A stretch of DNA of 10,792 nucleotides from Chloroflexia bacterium (GCA_013695265.1 JACDAU010000373.1:1-10792); one strand, 5' to 3'; numbered from the stretch's first letter, positions 1-7,076 are shown. Notes: generated by a model from the letters alone, not told the origin. A program made the numbers and translations.

Positions 1-1065
1 ACGAAGGCGGGCCCAAAGCAGGTAGAGCGGTCGGTTATACGGATAGTCATAGGCACCTGTGTACCGGCTGTGCTCGCCGCCGAAGCCCTGCTTGAAGCGG
101 TACACACCCCACAGCCCCGTCCGAACGTTCTTGGCTTCCAGTGCGTCGCGCTCGTCAGCCCCATCGGCCACCTGTTCTGGGATACCCCACATGTCGTACC
201 GGGAGCAACCATGCTCCAGGCACCACTGGATCGCCCGCCATTGCAACAGGTAGGTCGGCATCTCGCGGCGATGCTTGTTCGAGGACGCGCCGTACATGTA
301 GATGCCCTCGGGGCCGTACGCGAAGACCATGATGCCAGCGACAATCAAACCGTCGAACTCCGCAAGCAACAACTCGCCCTGACCGCGGCTTCGGAACGCC
401 TCCAGCACATCCCGATAATACGCCAGAGACCGCACAGGGAACTCGTCACGCTCGCCGGTCTCAACCATGAGCTGGTGGAAGCGGGCCAGGTCGTCTGCAC
501 TGCCCGCAGCCCGAATCTGAACCCCTCGCCGCTCCGCGAGCCGGACGTTATACCGCGTCTTGCCCTTCATCTGGGCGAGGATCACCTCTTCCCCACCGTC
601 TAGCGGAACGTGCAGGGTGGCGCGCGCCTGCACGGTATGTGCGCTGCGCAGAAACCCTCGGCTGCGCAGGAGCGGCTCTACCGTGGAGCCAGCTAGCTCG
701 TTCGGCTCCACCTTCAGAAACACCCCGTGCCGGCCCTTGCCCAACCGGTGAATCGCATCAAGCAGCGGAAAGTACAACTCGGGCCGGTCCGGCGCAACGA
801 CGGGACCGCGCGGGACGTACGGCAGGGAAACGCCCGCGATGGAACGGATCAGCACCTGCGCTCCGGCAAGGATCTCCCCGTCGATGGACAGCGCGAGACG
901 GACTGGCTGCCAGCCATACGAGCGCTTGAACTCGCCCCAGGCCCAGCTCTGGAGGATGTGTCCGTTCGGTGCGCAGGAGACAAAGCTGTCCCACGCCGCT
1001 TCCTCGCGTGGACCAACCTCCCGGATAATCGCCGTATGGGTCTCGGTGGCTAGCACGTTTATCAT
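1..1065 (-). CDS. FemAB-family peptidoglycan interpeptide-bridge aminoacyltransferase (C-terminus cut by window edge)
   Basis: Reading the minus strand from ATG at 1065 gives 355 open codons to the left edge with no stop, so the C-terminus is missing, probably by only a few residues. Hallmarks of the FemA/FemB/FemX family are visible: an N-terminal QSWAWGEFK block (residues 39-47), the basic segment MKGKTRYNVRLAERRGV (about 166-182), the signature YDMWGIP (290-296), and a C-terminal RFKQGFGGE...GAYDYPY region. Family members use two GNAT-like domains to move amino acids from aminoacyl-tRNA onto the lipid II stem peptide in the cytoplasm; the substrate here cannot be told from sequence. The start lies 9 nt after the HEAT-gene TAA and in the same frame. 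No good Shine-Dalgarno is present, so coupled translation is likely. GTG at codon 4 is the only other near start. Family assignment is firm; bridge chemistry is inferred. Confidence 0.93.
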   Translation of the reverse strand, partial: MINVLATETHTAIIREVGPREEAAWDSFVSCAPNGHILQSWAWGEFKRSYGWQPVRLALSIDGEILAGAQVLIRSIAGVSLPYVPRGPVVAPDRPELYFPLLDAIHRLGKGRHGVFLKVEPNELAGSTVEPLLRSRGFLRSAHTVQARATLHVPLDGGEEVILAQMKGKTRYNVRLAERRGVQIRAAGSADDLARFHQLMVETGERDEFPVRSLAYYRDVLEAFRSRGQGELLLAEFDGLIVAGIMVFAYGPEGIYMYGASSNKHRREMPTYLLQWRAIQWCLEHGCSRYDMWGIPEQVADGADERDALEAKNVRTGLWGVYRFKQGFGGEHSRYTGAYDYPYNRPLYLLWARLR

Positions 1066-1074
1066 CCGGGGGAT

Positions 1075-1986
1075 TTATCCGTCATACCCACTCGCGTACA
1101 TCGCCTCGCCGAGCGCCTCCTCAGCCGCCTCGCGAACATCCTCGGCAGGGGACTGTGCCAGCAATCGGAGCTTGTCCGTCGCAAGCTTGGAGCCGATCTG
1201 CCCCAACGCCCAAATGGCAGAGGAGCGCACCTCGGGATCCAGTTCATCCGCGAGCGTACTGAGCTCCGGCACGGTCTCCATCAACTGCATCTCGCCCGCA
1301 GCGCGCGCCGCTTGAAACCGAATGCCCGCGTCCTGGTTTTTCAGCTCGCGCACCACGACATCGCGCCAGCGCACGTCCATGCTCCTGCCCATCGCTATGA
1401 CGGCACTCTCTTGCTCCGGCTCTTCGCCCTCGCGATACAGCCGCCCTATAAACTCGTGCACGAGGCCATCGTCGTGGAAGTACGCGAGCGCCTCGACGAG
1501 CCGCCGCTGCATCGCCGAGCCGTCACTGGTGTCCACGAGCGCCCGTCGCAACACCTCCTGTAGCTGATCCGCGCGAGAACTGGGCAAGCCACCCGCAGCC
1601 CCCAGGAAGGCAAACCGACCGAGAGCCGTGGCGGCGGCCGCGCGCACTTCGGGATCGGGGTCGGAAAACAGCATTCCCTGGAGCCGCTCCAGCAATGCGC
1701 TGCCTTCGTCCTCCCACAGGCCCTCAATCGCCGCTTGCCGAACCTCCGAGCTGGGGTCGTCCAGCCCGAGCAGATATATCGTCTTGAAGTTCAGGTCGAC
1801 GTTGTCCTCTGCAAGCGAGCGCAACGCCGCCAGCAGGCCATGACGGCGCTCCGGCGGAGCGGACACCCAGGCCCGCTCCCGGCCCTGCAACTCCGCGGCA
1901 GGCAGATCGGACAGCGCCGTTAGCTCGGTCGCGCGCATCGGCTCGGTGGTTTCCAGCACGTTTCGCAAAGACTCCGGTAGGGTCAC
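1075..1986 (-). CDS. HEAT-repeat protein
   Basis: 303 residues of alternating short helices with the HEAT/PBS-lyase pattern 'D.. .VR..A..AL': GLDDPSSEVRQAAIEGL (74-90), SDPDPEVRAAAATALGR (108-124), a central pair at about 140-215, DAGIRFQAARAAGEM (219-233), ELDPEVRSSAIWALGQIG (248-265) and SPAEDVREAAEEALGEA (279-295). These stack into an alpha solenoid used as a protein-binding scaffold. No catalytic residues, signal peptide or membrane segment are seen, so it is probably cytoplasmic. The start is GTG, 14 nt after the stop of the 585-aa gene, with only a weak GAG upstream; ATG at codon 17 is an alternative. It ends 9 nt before the FemAB gene, so the two should be co-translated. Whether it organises the unknown 585-aa protein or the FemAB enzyme is guesswork. 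Confidence 0.88.
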   Translation of the reverse strand: MTLPESLRNVLETTEPMRATELTALSDLPAAELQGRERAWVSAPPERRHGLLAALRSLAEDNVDLNFKTIYLLGLDDPSSEVRQAAIEGLWEDEGSALLERLQGMLFSDPDPEVRAAAATALGRFAFLGAAGGLPSSRADQLQEVLRRALVDTSDGSAMQRRLVEALAYFHDDGLVHEFIGRLYREGEEPEQESAVIAMGRSMDVRWRDVVVRELKNQDAGIRFQAARAAGEMQLMETVPELSTLADELDPEVRSSAIWALGQIGSKLATDKLRLLAQSPAEDVREAAEEALGEAMYASGYDG

Positions 1987-2000
1987 GATACCGGTCTCAG

Positions 2001-3758
2001 CTACGCCCGGTATGCCGCGAGCCCGATCGTCGGGTCCTCAAGCGTGAACTTTGGATACTGGCCACTCTCAACTATTGACTCGACGTATGCTCGCGAGAAG
2101 GGACGGTCAATGTTCATCACGGGCGTCAAATCGTCTACCAGCGCGGTAAGCGACCCGTCCGTGCCCCGCTCGCCGACCAGCTCGAAAGCCTGTTGCAGGA
2201 GGTAATCCGGGCGCTTGCGCTCGGCATCCGAAGCACGCTTGCGGCCACTGAGCTCGCCTATCCGCTCTTCGGAGAGCAGATACGAGGGGTCGACCGGGCA
2301 CTCGTACACCACGGGCCCGAAGAACCAGCGCTCGCGCCGCTCGTCCCATTGTAGTAGCCGCGACTCCTGCGCGGCGGACTGGCGCTCGTATTCAATTGTG
2401 TACTCGTTACTGTTTGCACCCTGAACCAGGGAGAAGATCGCTCCGGGGACCAAGGTGCTCTGGAACAACTCCTCAAGTCCCGCGATGTGGGTCCCACGGT
2501 TGCCGACGCCGAGACGAAGCTCCGCCGTGTGCGTAGCGTAGTTTTGCGGATCCTGAATGCGCAGTACCACGACCGGCTGATCGTCGAGGAGCGGATCCGG
2601 CATCATGAGCTGCGTTGCGGGAGTGACCGGCAGCACGCCGTTTTCGCTCTCGTACCACGTCAGCACGTGTCGGATTTGCAGCCGTCCGCTCGCATCTGCG
2701 CCGCTCGCCGGCGTCACCGGATCTCCATCGGCCAGCTCGGGATCAGTCAAATACCGGTAGTCCTGCGCGATCTCCGATGGCTTTCGGAACGACTGCGCGA
2801 CCGGCGGCAACGACGTCGTCACCCACCGGCGATCCTGCGCTGTCCCTACGAAGCGGAAGTCCTTTCGTTCGCGGCCGAGCCGGTAGTTGATAGTAAACCG
2901 CCACAAACTGTAGTCCGCTCCCTGCAAAGGGCGACGTAGTGCGTCGGAAATCAGTTCCTCGTCTGCCAGTGGCTCGCCGCGCTCGTTGATGAAGTCCTTT
3001 ATGTCGCGCAACTGCCCCTTGCTGAGGCGCTCCAGTCGATCCTCAACGTAGTACTGCTCGCCGAAACGCACGAAGCGAAAGTCCTCATCGAGGTAGGCGC
3101 CAAGCAGTTCCTTGAACGCCCCCGCGTGCTCCTGTGCGATTGCGTTGGCGTCCCCCGACAGATCGACCACCGCGTTACCGATACGAACGCGTCGGTCCAC
3201 GGGTGCTGCTTCGGGCTGCTCCTCGGCCACCACCCGCTCTGCAGAATCAGCAAGGACTGGTTCCTCGTCCGGCTCGAAAGCATCGGGGATATCGACGGGA
3301 AAGACCGGATGTATCGTCTCCGGGTATGCCATGATAATGTCTGGCATCTCGCGAGCCACGCCACGGATCGCCTTCAACTCTTCTTGATTGGGTTCGTGTG
3401 CTCCCTCAAACAGGCGTGTCCTGAACGAATGGGCCGTGAGATCTACGGCGTCGACATTCGGTGGGGTCCCACGCTTCGTTGTGACGAAGACGACGCCGTT
3501 CTCGCCCTGCTCTTTTGCGAACACGTGTTCGTTCAGCGTCAGGCTCTTCTCGATGAGCGCCTCGTAGTTCTTTTCCTTTGTTTGCAGCTCGACGGGGTGT
3601 TGCTTCTCAAAAAAGTCCAGCAAGTGCGCGAGACTCTGGCGTATTGGCGCATCATCAGCGAAGAAACGTGCACGAGCCGTCAGCAACGCATACACCGTGC
3701 TCGCCACCGCCTTTTGATCATTCGTGCCTTGCCACTGGATCTCGACTTCTACCGCCAC
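2001..3758 (-). CDS. Unknown 585-aa protein with repeated winged-helix-like (HARE-HTH-like) units
   Basis: I do not recognise a named family. Two segments end in a similar beta-hairpin-like motif: DEDFRFVRFGEQYYVED (224-240) and RKDFRFVGTAQDRRWVT (298-314). The second follows a helix-turn-helix-like stretch containing FINERGEPLADEELI (256-270) and the run YSLWRFTINYRL (283-294). This arrangement resembles HARE-HTH/RNA-polymerase-delta-type winged helices. The N-terminal region (about 45-95) and the C-terminus (about 518-583, with NIDRPFSRAYVESIV) may be further divergent copies. An acidic, proline-containing linker spans about 158-187. A beta-rich middle (about 395-460) has no recognised motif. 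No signal peptide or membrane helix is visible. The start is GTG with GGGGAGG 6 nt upstream. Three nt separate it from the preceding 50-codon ORF, in the same frame. A DNA- or RNA-polymerase-associated role is inference only. Confidence 0.87.
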   Translation of the reverse strand: MAVEVEIQWQGTNDQKAVASTVYALLTARARFFADDAPIRQSLAHLLDFFEKQHPVELQTKEKNYEALIEKSLTLNEHVFAKEQGENGVVFVTTKRGTPPNVDAVDLTAHSFRTRLFEGAHEPNQEELKAIRGVAREMPDIIMAYPETIHPVFPVDIPDAFEPDEEPVLADSAERVVAEEQPEAAPVDRRVRIGNAVVDLSGDANAIAQEHAGAFKELLGAYLDEDFRFVRFGEQYYVEDRLERLSKGQLRDIKDFINERGEPLADEELISDALRRPLQGADYSLWRFTINYRLGRERKDFRFVGTAQDRRWVTTSLPPVAQSFRKPSEIAQDYRYLTDPELADGDPVTPASGADASGRLQIRHVLTWYESENGVLPVTPATQLMMPDPLLDDQPVVVLRIQDPQNYATHTAELRLGVGNRGTHIAGLEELFQSTLVPGAIFSLVQGANSNEYTIEYERQSAAQESRLLQWDERRERWFFGPVVYECPVDPSYLLSEERIGELSGRKRASDAERKRPDYLLQQAFELVGERGTDGSLTALVDDLTPVMNIDRPFSRAYVESIVESGQYPKFTLEDPTIGLAAYRA

Positions 3759-3770
3759 TCGCTACCTCCC
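3747..3770 (-). promoter_or_regulatory. Shine-Dalgarno overlapping the small ORF stop, deciding the GTG start of the 585-aa gene
   Basis: On the minus strand GGGGAGG (3765-3771) covers the last codons of the small ORF and runs straight into its TAG. Six nt after the purine run comes GTG at 3758. This near-perfect site supports independent or coupled initiation at GTG rather than readthrough of the TAG. Confidence 0.6.
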
Positions 3771-3914
3771 CTGCTCGCCCGCGATGCGCTCGATGACGAT
3801 GCCGATGTACCAGTCCGTGAGCGCGTCCAGCGTCTGGGGCGCACCGACCCGAACGAGCCGATCAACCAGCTCTCGCATGTCAGTCTCTTCTATTCTCAAC
3901 TCTTCCGGTTCCAT
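3762..3914 (-). CDS. Small 50-aa ORF, same frame as the following 585-aa gene
   Basis: From ATG at 3914 the product is a 50-residue, acidic, mainly helical peptide (begins MEPEELRIEE, ends RIAGEQGR). This ATG has GGAGGA four nt upstream; the in-frame ATG at 3926 has only a weak site, and a GTG at 4004 would add a poor basic extension. The stop is TAG at 3762-3764. After one codon (CGA) comes the GTG of the 585-aa gene, in the same frame. The segment from MRELVDRLV to DALTDWYIG looks like the N-terminal helical part of larger winged-helix proteins. It could therefore be the detached N-terminus of the downstream protein, a real separate small subunit, or a leader ORF for coupled translation. 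The close Shine-Dalgarno and tight spacing favour real translation; function is unknown. Confidence 0.55.
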   Translation of the reverse strand: MEPEELRIEETDMRELVDRLVRVGAPQTLDALTDWYIGIVIERIAGEQGR

Positions 3915-4005
3915 CGTTTCCTCCATCCGGCATCTGCCGTCGCACTCACGGGGTGACGCTACTACGCCAAAGAGGTCCATGTGACGGCGACCTTGCCGGT
4001 GCACC

Positions 4006-4024
4006 CTGCTCTGACGCAGAACAG
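4006..4024 (-). repeat. Hairpin in the gap after the NAD kinase gene
   Basis: As minus-strand RNA, CUGUUCUG-cgu-CAGAGCAG folds into an 8-bp stem with a 3-nt loop, containing one G-U pair. On the plus strand the same position would be a C-A mismatch, so the stem suits a minus-strand transcript. There is no U-tract, so it is not a standard intrinsic terminator. It may be an attenuator, an RNA 3'-end stabiliser or chance. Confidence 0.35.
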
Positions 4025-4032
4025 CCGTGACG

Positions 4033-4038
4033 ATTGTA
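4033..4038 (-). promoter_or_regulatory. Possible extended -10 element for the downstream half of the minus-strand cluster
   Basis: Just after the NAD kinase stop the minus strand reads TGG-TACAAT, an extended -10 type sequence, but no convincing -35 lies 16-18 nt upstream. If used, it would start a transcript with a leader of about 110 nt before the small ORF at 3914. This fits the 128-nt gap here, the only sizeable gap in the minus-strand cluster. Weak, sequence-only evidence. Confidence 0.3.
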
Positions 4039-4042
4039 CCAC

Positions 4043-4918
4043 TCAGGCCCTGGCGGGTTCCACATCCGTGCCGGAGGGACCGTGCGTTCGGTCGAGGTCG
4101 TGCTGCAATCTAGCGACGAGTTGCGTGTAGAATTGACTCATCGGAGTCATTCGAACGAAGCGTGCCTGCACGTCGCTAGTGGTGATCAGCAGCCGGTCGC
4201 CGAGCGAGAACGTCGTGTCCACCTGGCCATCGACCGTCAGCGAGGCGTCCTGCGAGCGGACCAGTTTCAGCTCGATGCGCGACTCGGGCGAGAGGATTAC
4301 GGACTGGACTATGCTCAGATGAGCAGCGATCGGCGTGAGGATCACGTTGCGCAGTTCAGGCGCGAGAATCGGGCCACCGGCGGCGAGCGAATACGCTGTG
4401 GAGCCGGTGGCAGTCGCCGCGACGATCCCATCGGCCACGTAGTTGGCGAGGTGCGCGTCGTCCACTGATACGGATATCCACAGCGAGCGAGGCGAGCGCC
4501 CGCGCGCCAGGACGGCGTCGTTGAGCGCGGAGTGGTCGCCGTGGACGCGGCCATCCCGCTCGTGCACCACATTGAGCATGCCCCGATGCTCGATGCGGTA
4601 GTCACCGGTCAGGAGCCGACGTATCGCGTCGTCGAGCTGGGGTGGCGCAATCTCCGCCAGGAAACCCAGTCGCCCCCCCGCAATACCAAGCACGGGTATG
4701 CCCGCGGGCACCGCCATGCGCTGGGCGCGCAGCACCGTGCCGTCTCCCCCTACCGCGATAAGCAGTTCCACATCGGCAGGCAGTCTGCGGTCCTTGCCGC
4801 GCTCGCGCTGCGTTCGCTGGGTCTGGACTCCTGCAGCGCGCAGCATCCGCTCCAGCCGTTGCGCGATCTCCGCTGCCTCTCGGCCTCTCGGATGAGTGAG
4901 CAGTGCTACCTTCTTCAG
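4043..4918 (-). CDS. nadK: NAD kinase (CTG start proposed)
   Basis: ATP-dependent NAD kinase that phosphorylates NAD+ to NADP+. From CTG at 4918 the protein is 291 aa, the usual length, and begins as the family does (MKKVALLTHPRG, with CTG read as Met). Motifs: GGDGT (57-61), G.LGFLAE shortly after, LNDAVLARG, the glycine/serine-rich core DGIVAATATGSTAYSL.AGGP, LTPIAAHLS, and VDGQ near the C-terminus. No ATG, GTG or TTG lies in frame between 4918 and the ATG at 4846. Starting at 4846 would remove the first beta strand and helix of the fold. GGGAGG (4927-4932) sits 8 nt before the CTG, which overlaps the tlyA stop as CTGA. The tlyA-nadK order is widely conserved in bacteria. Family call is near certain; the start is an inference, with 4846 as the conventional alternative. 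Confidence 0.94.
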   Translation of the reverse strand: MKKVALLTHPRGREAAEIAQRLERMLRAAGVQTQRTQRERGKDRRLPADVELLIAVGGDGTVLRAQRMAVPAGIPVLGIAGGRLGFLAEIAPPQLDDAIRRLLTGDYRIEHRGMLNVVHERDGRVHGDHSALNDAVLARGRSPRSLWISVSVDDAHLANYVADGIVAATATGSTAYSLAAGGPILAPELRNVILTPIAAHLSIVQSVILSPESRIELKLVRSQDASLTVDGQVDTTFSLGDRLLITTSDVQARFVRMTPMSQFYTQLVARLQHDLDRTHGPSGTDVEPARA

Positions 4919-5748
4919 TTTCCCGTCCTCCCGCGCCCTGGGCGCCTGATACTTTCCGCCTCGCGGAGCGCGGCCGAGATGAGCACATTCGAGGCTTCAG
5001 CCGCCGGTGGCGCGTCCGCACACCACGCCAGGAACTCCACGTTTCCCGCAGGGCCAAGTATCGGCGAGGCGGTCAGTCCGCGAAGCGATAGCCCGAGTGA
5101 CGCGATATGTCCAGCGATTTTCTCCAGGACCCGCCGGTGGGTCGCTGGATCGCGCACGACGCCGTGCTTGCCCACCTCTGCCCGGCCGGCTTCGAACTGC
5201 GGCTTCACGAGGAGAACGTATCGCGCCCCTTCGTCGGCGAGCTGACGCAATCCCGGCAATACCAGGGTGAGCGAGATAAACGACAGATCCGCCGTGACAA
5301 ACTGCACGGGTTCCGGCATGTCGCGGACGTATCGAATGTTCGTACGCTCCATCACCACAACACGGGAATCACTGCGGAGCTTCCAATCGAGTTGACCGTA
5401 CCCGACATCGACCGCGTACACTCGCGCCGCGCCGCGTTGCAACAGAACATCGGTAAACCCGCCGGTGGACGCGCCAGCGTCGAGCGCGGTCACGCCCGCG
5501 ACATCCATGGAAAAGGTATCCAGCGCGTGCGCGAGCTTGTATCCCCCTCGGCTCGCGTATGCGTCAGGCTGCTCACATTCGACCAGTGCTTCGGCCGCCA
5601 CCATCGCACTCGCTTTGTCGATGCGCTGGTTATCGACGCGGACCTGACCGGCAAGAATGAGCGCGCGCGCCTTTTCGCGGCTCGCTGTCAGCCCCCGCTC
5701 CACGAGCAGCGTATCCAGGCGCTGCCGGCCCGCCTTCACGGCACTCAT
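4915..5748 (-). CDS. tlyA: TlyA-family 2'-O-ribose rRNA methyltransferase (S4 + FtsJ-like domains)
   Basis: 277 aa from ATG at 5748. An N-terminal S4 RNA-binding domain (about 8-60, RLDTLLVERGL...SREKARALILAGQV) is followed by the ASRGGYKL linker and a Rossmann methyltransferase with the SAM motif LDAGASTGGFTD (89-100), VYAVDVGYGQL (110-120), TADLSFISL (152-160), VKPQFEAGR (181-189) and GPAGNVEFL (232-240). The K-D-K-E catalytic tetrad of this fold maps to K71, D154, K182 and E238. Characterised relatives methylate the ribose of 16S and/or 23S rRNA and influence capreomycin sensitivity; some are annotated as haemolysins, which this sequence does not itself support. The start is chosen because ATGA overlaps the ruvC stop. 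An ATG at 5796 would add 16 residues lying within ruvC and is less likely. Confidence 0.95.
   Translation of the reverse strand: MSAVKAGRQRLDTLLVERGLTASREKARALILAGQVRVDNQRIDKASAMVAAEALVECEQPDAYASRGGYKLAHALDTFSMDVAGVTALDAGASTGGFTDVLLQRGAARVYAVDVGYGQLDWKLRSDSRVVVMERTNIRYVRDMPEPVQFVTADLSFISLTLVLPGLRQLADEGARYVLLVKPQFEAGRAEVGKHGVVRDPATHRRVLEKIAGHIASLGLSLRGLTASPILGPAGNVEFLAWCADAPPAAEASNVLISAALREAESIRRPGRGRTGN
4927..4932 (-). promoter_or_regulatory. Shine-Dalgarno supporting the CTG start of nadK
   Basis: GGGAGG inside the last codons of tlyA, followed by an 8-nt spacer and then CTG AAG AAG. No ordinary start codon sits at a suitable distance in this frame. This is the main sequence argument for initiation at CTG 4918. 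Confidence 0.55.
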
Positions 5749-6248
5749 CGCGCTTGCTCGGCAAGCTGATTGAGGCGGTAGCTGCTGCAGTGGCACAATG
5801 CGACGGCCAGGGCGTCCGCCGCATCATCGGGCTTGGGAACGCTCTCAAGGCCGAGCATCATCGTCAGGAACGTCTGAATCTGCAGCTTGTCCGCGCCGCC
5901 ATACCCCACCAGCGCCTGTTTTATCTGCATCGGCTTGTACTCGTACACCCGTCGTCCGCTCTCCGCAACGGTAAGCAGTATCACGCCGCGCGCGTGGCCT
6001 ACCGCGAGGGCTGTCTTCGCGTTCTTCGAGAAAAACAGTTCTTCAACGGCAACGTGGTCGGGATGCAGTCGGGCGATGAGCGCGGCGAGTTCGCGATTGA
6101 TCCGCAGCAGCCTCTCGGAGAGTGGCAGCTCCGACGAAGTCCGCACAACGCCATGCTCCAGGCACTCAAAGTTCTGACCATCATAGCCCACGAGACCGTA
6201 CCCCACGATGGCCGTGCCGGGATCAATGCCGAGTACGCGCAGATTCAA
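5745..6248 (-). CDS. ruvC: Crossover junction endodeoxyribonuclease RuvC
   Basis: 167-aa Holliday-junction resolvase of the RuvC/RNase H fold, acting as a dimer with RuvAB in recombinational repair. The first catalytic Asp is in LGIDPGT (D9). The second acidic residue is E69 in VAVEELFFSKN, and the C-terminal pair is D142 and D145 in DDAADALA. AVGHARGV (82-89), YKPMQIKQALVGYGGADK (104-121) and the ending CHCSS are also typical. Length is normal. The start is TTG at 6248, the only common start codon between the preceding yebC stop and the LGIDPG motif. It lies 3 nt after the yebC TAA, in the same frame, with no real Shine-Dalgarno, suggesting reinitiation. ruvA and ruvB are not in this window, but yebC-ruvC adjacency is common. 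Confidence 0.96.
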   Translation of the reverse strand: MNLRVLGIDPGTAIVGYGLVGYDGQNFECLEHGVVRTSSELPLSERLLRINRELAALIARLHPDHVAVEELFFSKNAKTALAVGHARGVILLTVAESGRRVYEYKPMQIKQALVGYGGADKLQIQTFLTMMLGLESVPKPDDAADALAVALCHCSSYRLNQLAEQAR

Positions 6249-6251
6249 GCC

Positions 6252-7010
6252 TTAGACGCTGGCATTGGCGGCGACTTCGGAGTCAACCTGCAAGTTTGTG
6301 TAGACTCCCTGCACGTCGTCGAGATCCTCCACCTTGTCGATGAGCCGCAGAACACTCTGTGCCTCGGCTTCCGACGGTTCCACGGTGGTCTTAGGGACGT
6401 ACGTCTTTTCTGCTGAGGTGACGGTGAAGCCCTGAGCCGTAAGCGCTTCTTCAACGGTCTTGAGGTCGTGCAATTGCGTGTAGACTTCGACCAGCCCGTC
6501 CTCGGCCTCGTTGAAGTCCTCTGCGCCGGCCTCGATTGCTCCGAGGGTGATGTCGTCCGTTTCCTGGCCGGATGTGGGTTCAACGACCAGCAAACCGCGC
6601 TCCTCAAAGAGCCAGCCCACCGAGCCTGCCTCTCCCAGTCTGCCCCCTGCGCGGTTGAAAACGTTGCGCACCTCCGCGACCGTGCGATTGCGATTATCCG
6701 TGAGCGCCTCGACGATAACCGCCGCGCCGCCTGGGCCATACCCCTCGTACAAGATCTCCTCGAAGTTAGCCGCTCCCGCGCCGTCGGCAGTGGCTTTCTC
6801 TATTGCGCGCTTGATATTCTCGGCGGGCATATTGACGGTACGTGCCTTCTGAATCGCGAGACGCAGACGAAAATTGGTCTCGGGATCGCCGCCTCCTTGC
6901 TTGGCCGCGACACTGACCTCCCGAGCAAGCTTGGTGAACACCTGACCACGTTTGGAGTCGGTCGCTTCCTTTTTGCGCTTGATCGTGGACCACTTGGAAT
7001 GTCCGGACAT
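6252..7010 (-). CDS. yebC: YebC/PmpR family protein (TACO1 family)
   Basis: 252 aa, normal for the family. The start is the diagnostic MSGHSKWSTIKRKKE, followed by KRGQVFTKLAREV, NFRLRLAIQKARTVNMP, NIKRAIEKATADG, the glycine-rich YEGYGPGGAAVIVEALTDN block, NRTVAEVRNVFNR and GSVGWLFEERG. Members act in two described ways: as DNA-binding regulators (PmpR type) and, more recently, as translation factors relieving ribosome stalling, like mitochondrial TACO1. The sequence does not say which applies here. ATG at 7010 has GGAGG 6 nt upstream. It is the first gene of the minus-strand cluster, behind a TTGCCC/TATAAT promoter, and ends 3 nt before ruvC. Confidence 0.97.
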   Translation of the reverse strand: MSGHSKWSTIKRKKEATDSKRGQVFTKLAREVSVAAKQGGGDPETNFRLRLAIQKARTVNMPAENIKRAIEKATADGAGAANFEEILYEGYGPGGAAVIVEALTDNRNRTVAEVRNVFNRAGGRLGEAGSVGWLFEERGLLVVEPTSGQETDDITLGAIEAGAEDFNEAEDGLVEVYTQLHDLKTVEEALTAQGFTVTSAEKTYVPKTTVEPSEAEAQSVLRLIDKVEDLDDVQGVYTNLQVDSEVAANASV

Positions 7011-7047
7011 CGCCTACCTCCACAAAACGTATCAGTCGCCAGGCCAG

Positions 7048-7076
7048 ATTATAGCAACGGTCGAGCCGACGGGCAA
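7048..7076 (-). promoter_or_regulatory. Sigma-70-type promoter of the yebC-ruvC-tlyA-nadK cluster
   Basis: On the minus strand, TTGCCC (7071-7076) and a perfect TATAAT (7048-7053) are separated by exactly 17 nt. The predicted start at about 7040 leaves a leader of roughly 30 nt that contains the yebC GGAGG. Together these make a convincing vegetative promoter. Confidence 0.8.

Noticed and set aside
70..603. Plus-strand frame of 177 codons at the left edge
   Set aside because: It is the shadow of the FemAB gene on the minus strand, which carries clear family motifs through the same region.
3126..3956. Plus-strand frame of 276 codons
   Set aside because: Antisense to the 585-aa gene and small ORF; Cys/Arg/His-rich with no motif or ribosome binding site. 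The minus-strand genes fit the tight cluster.
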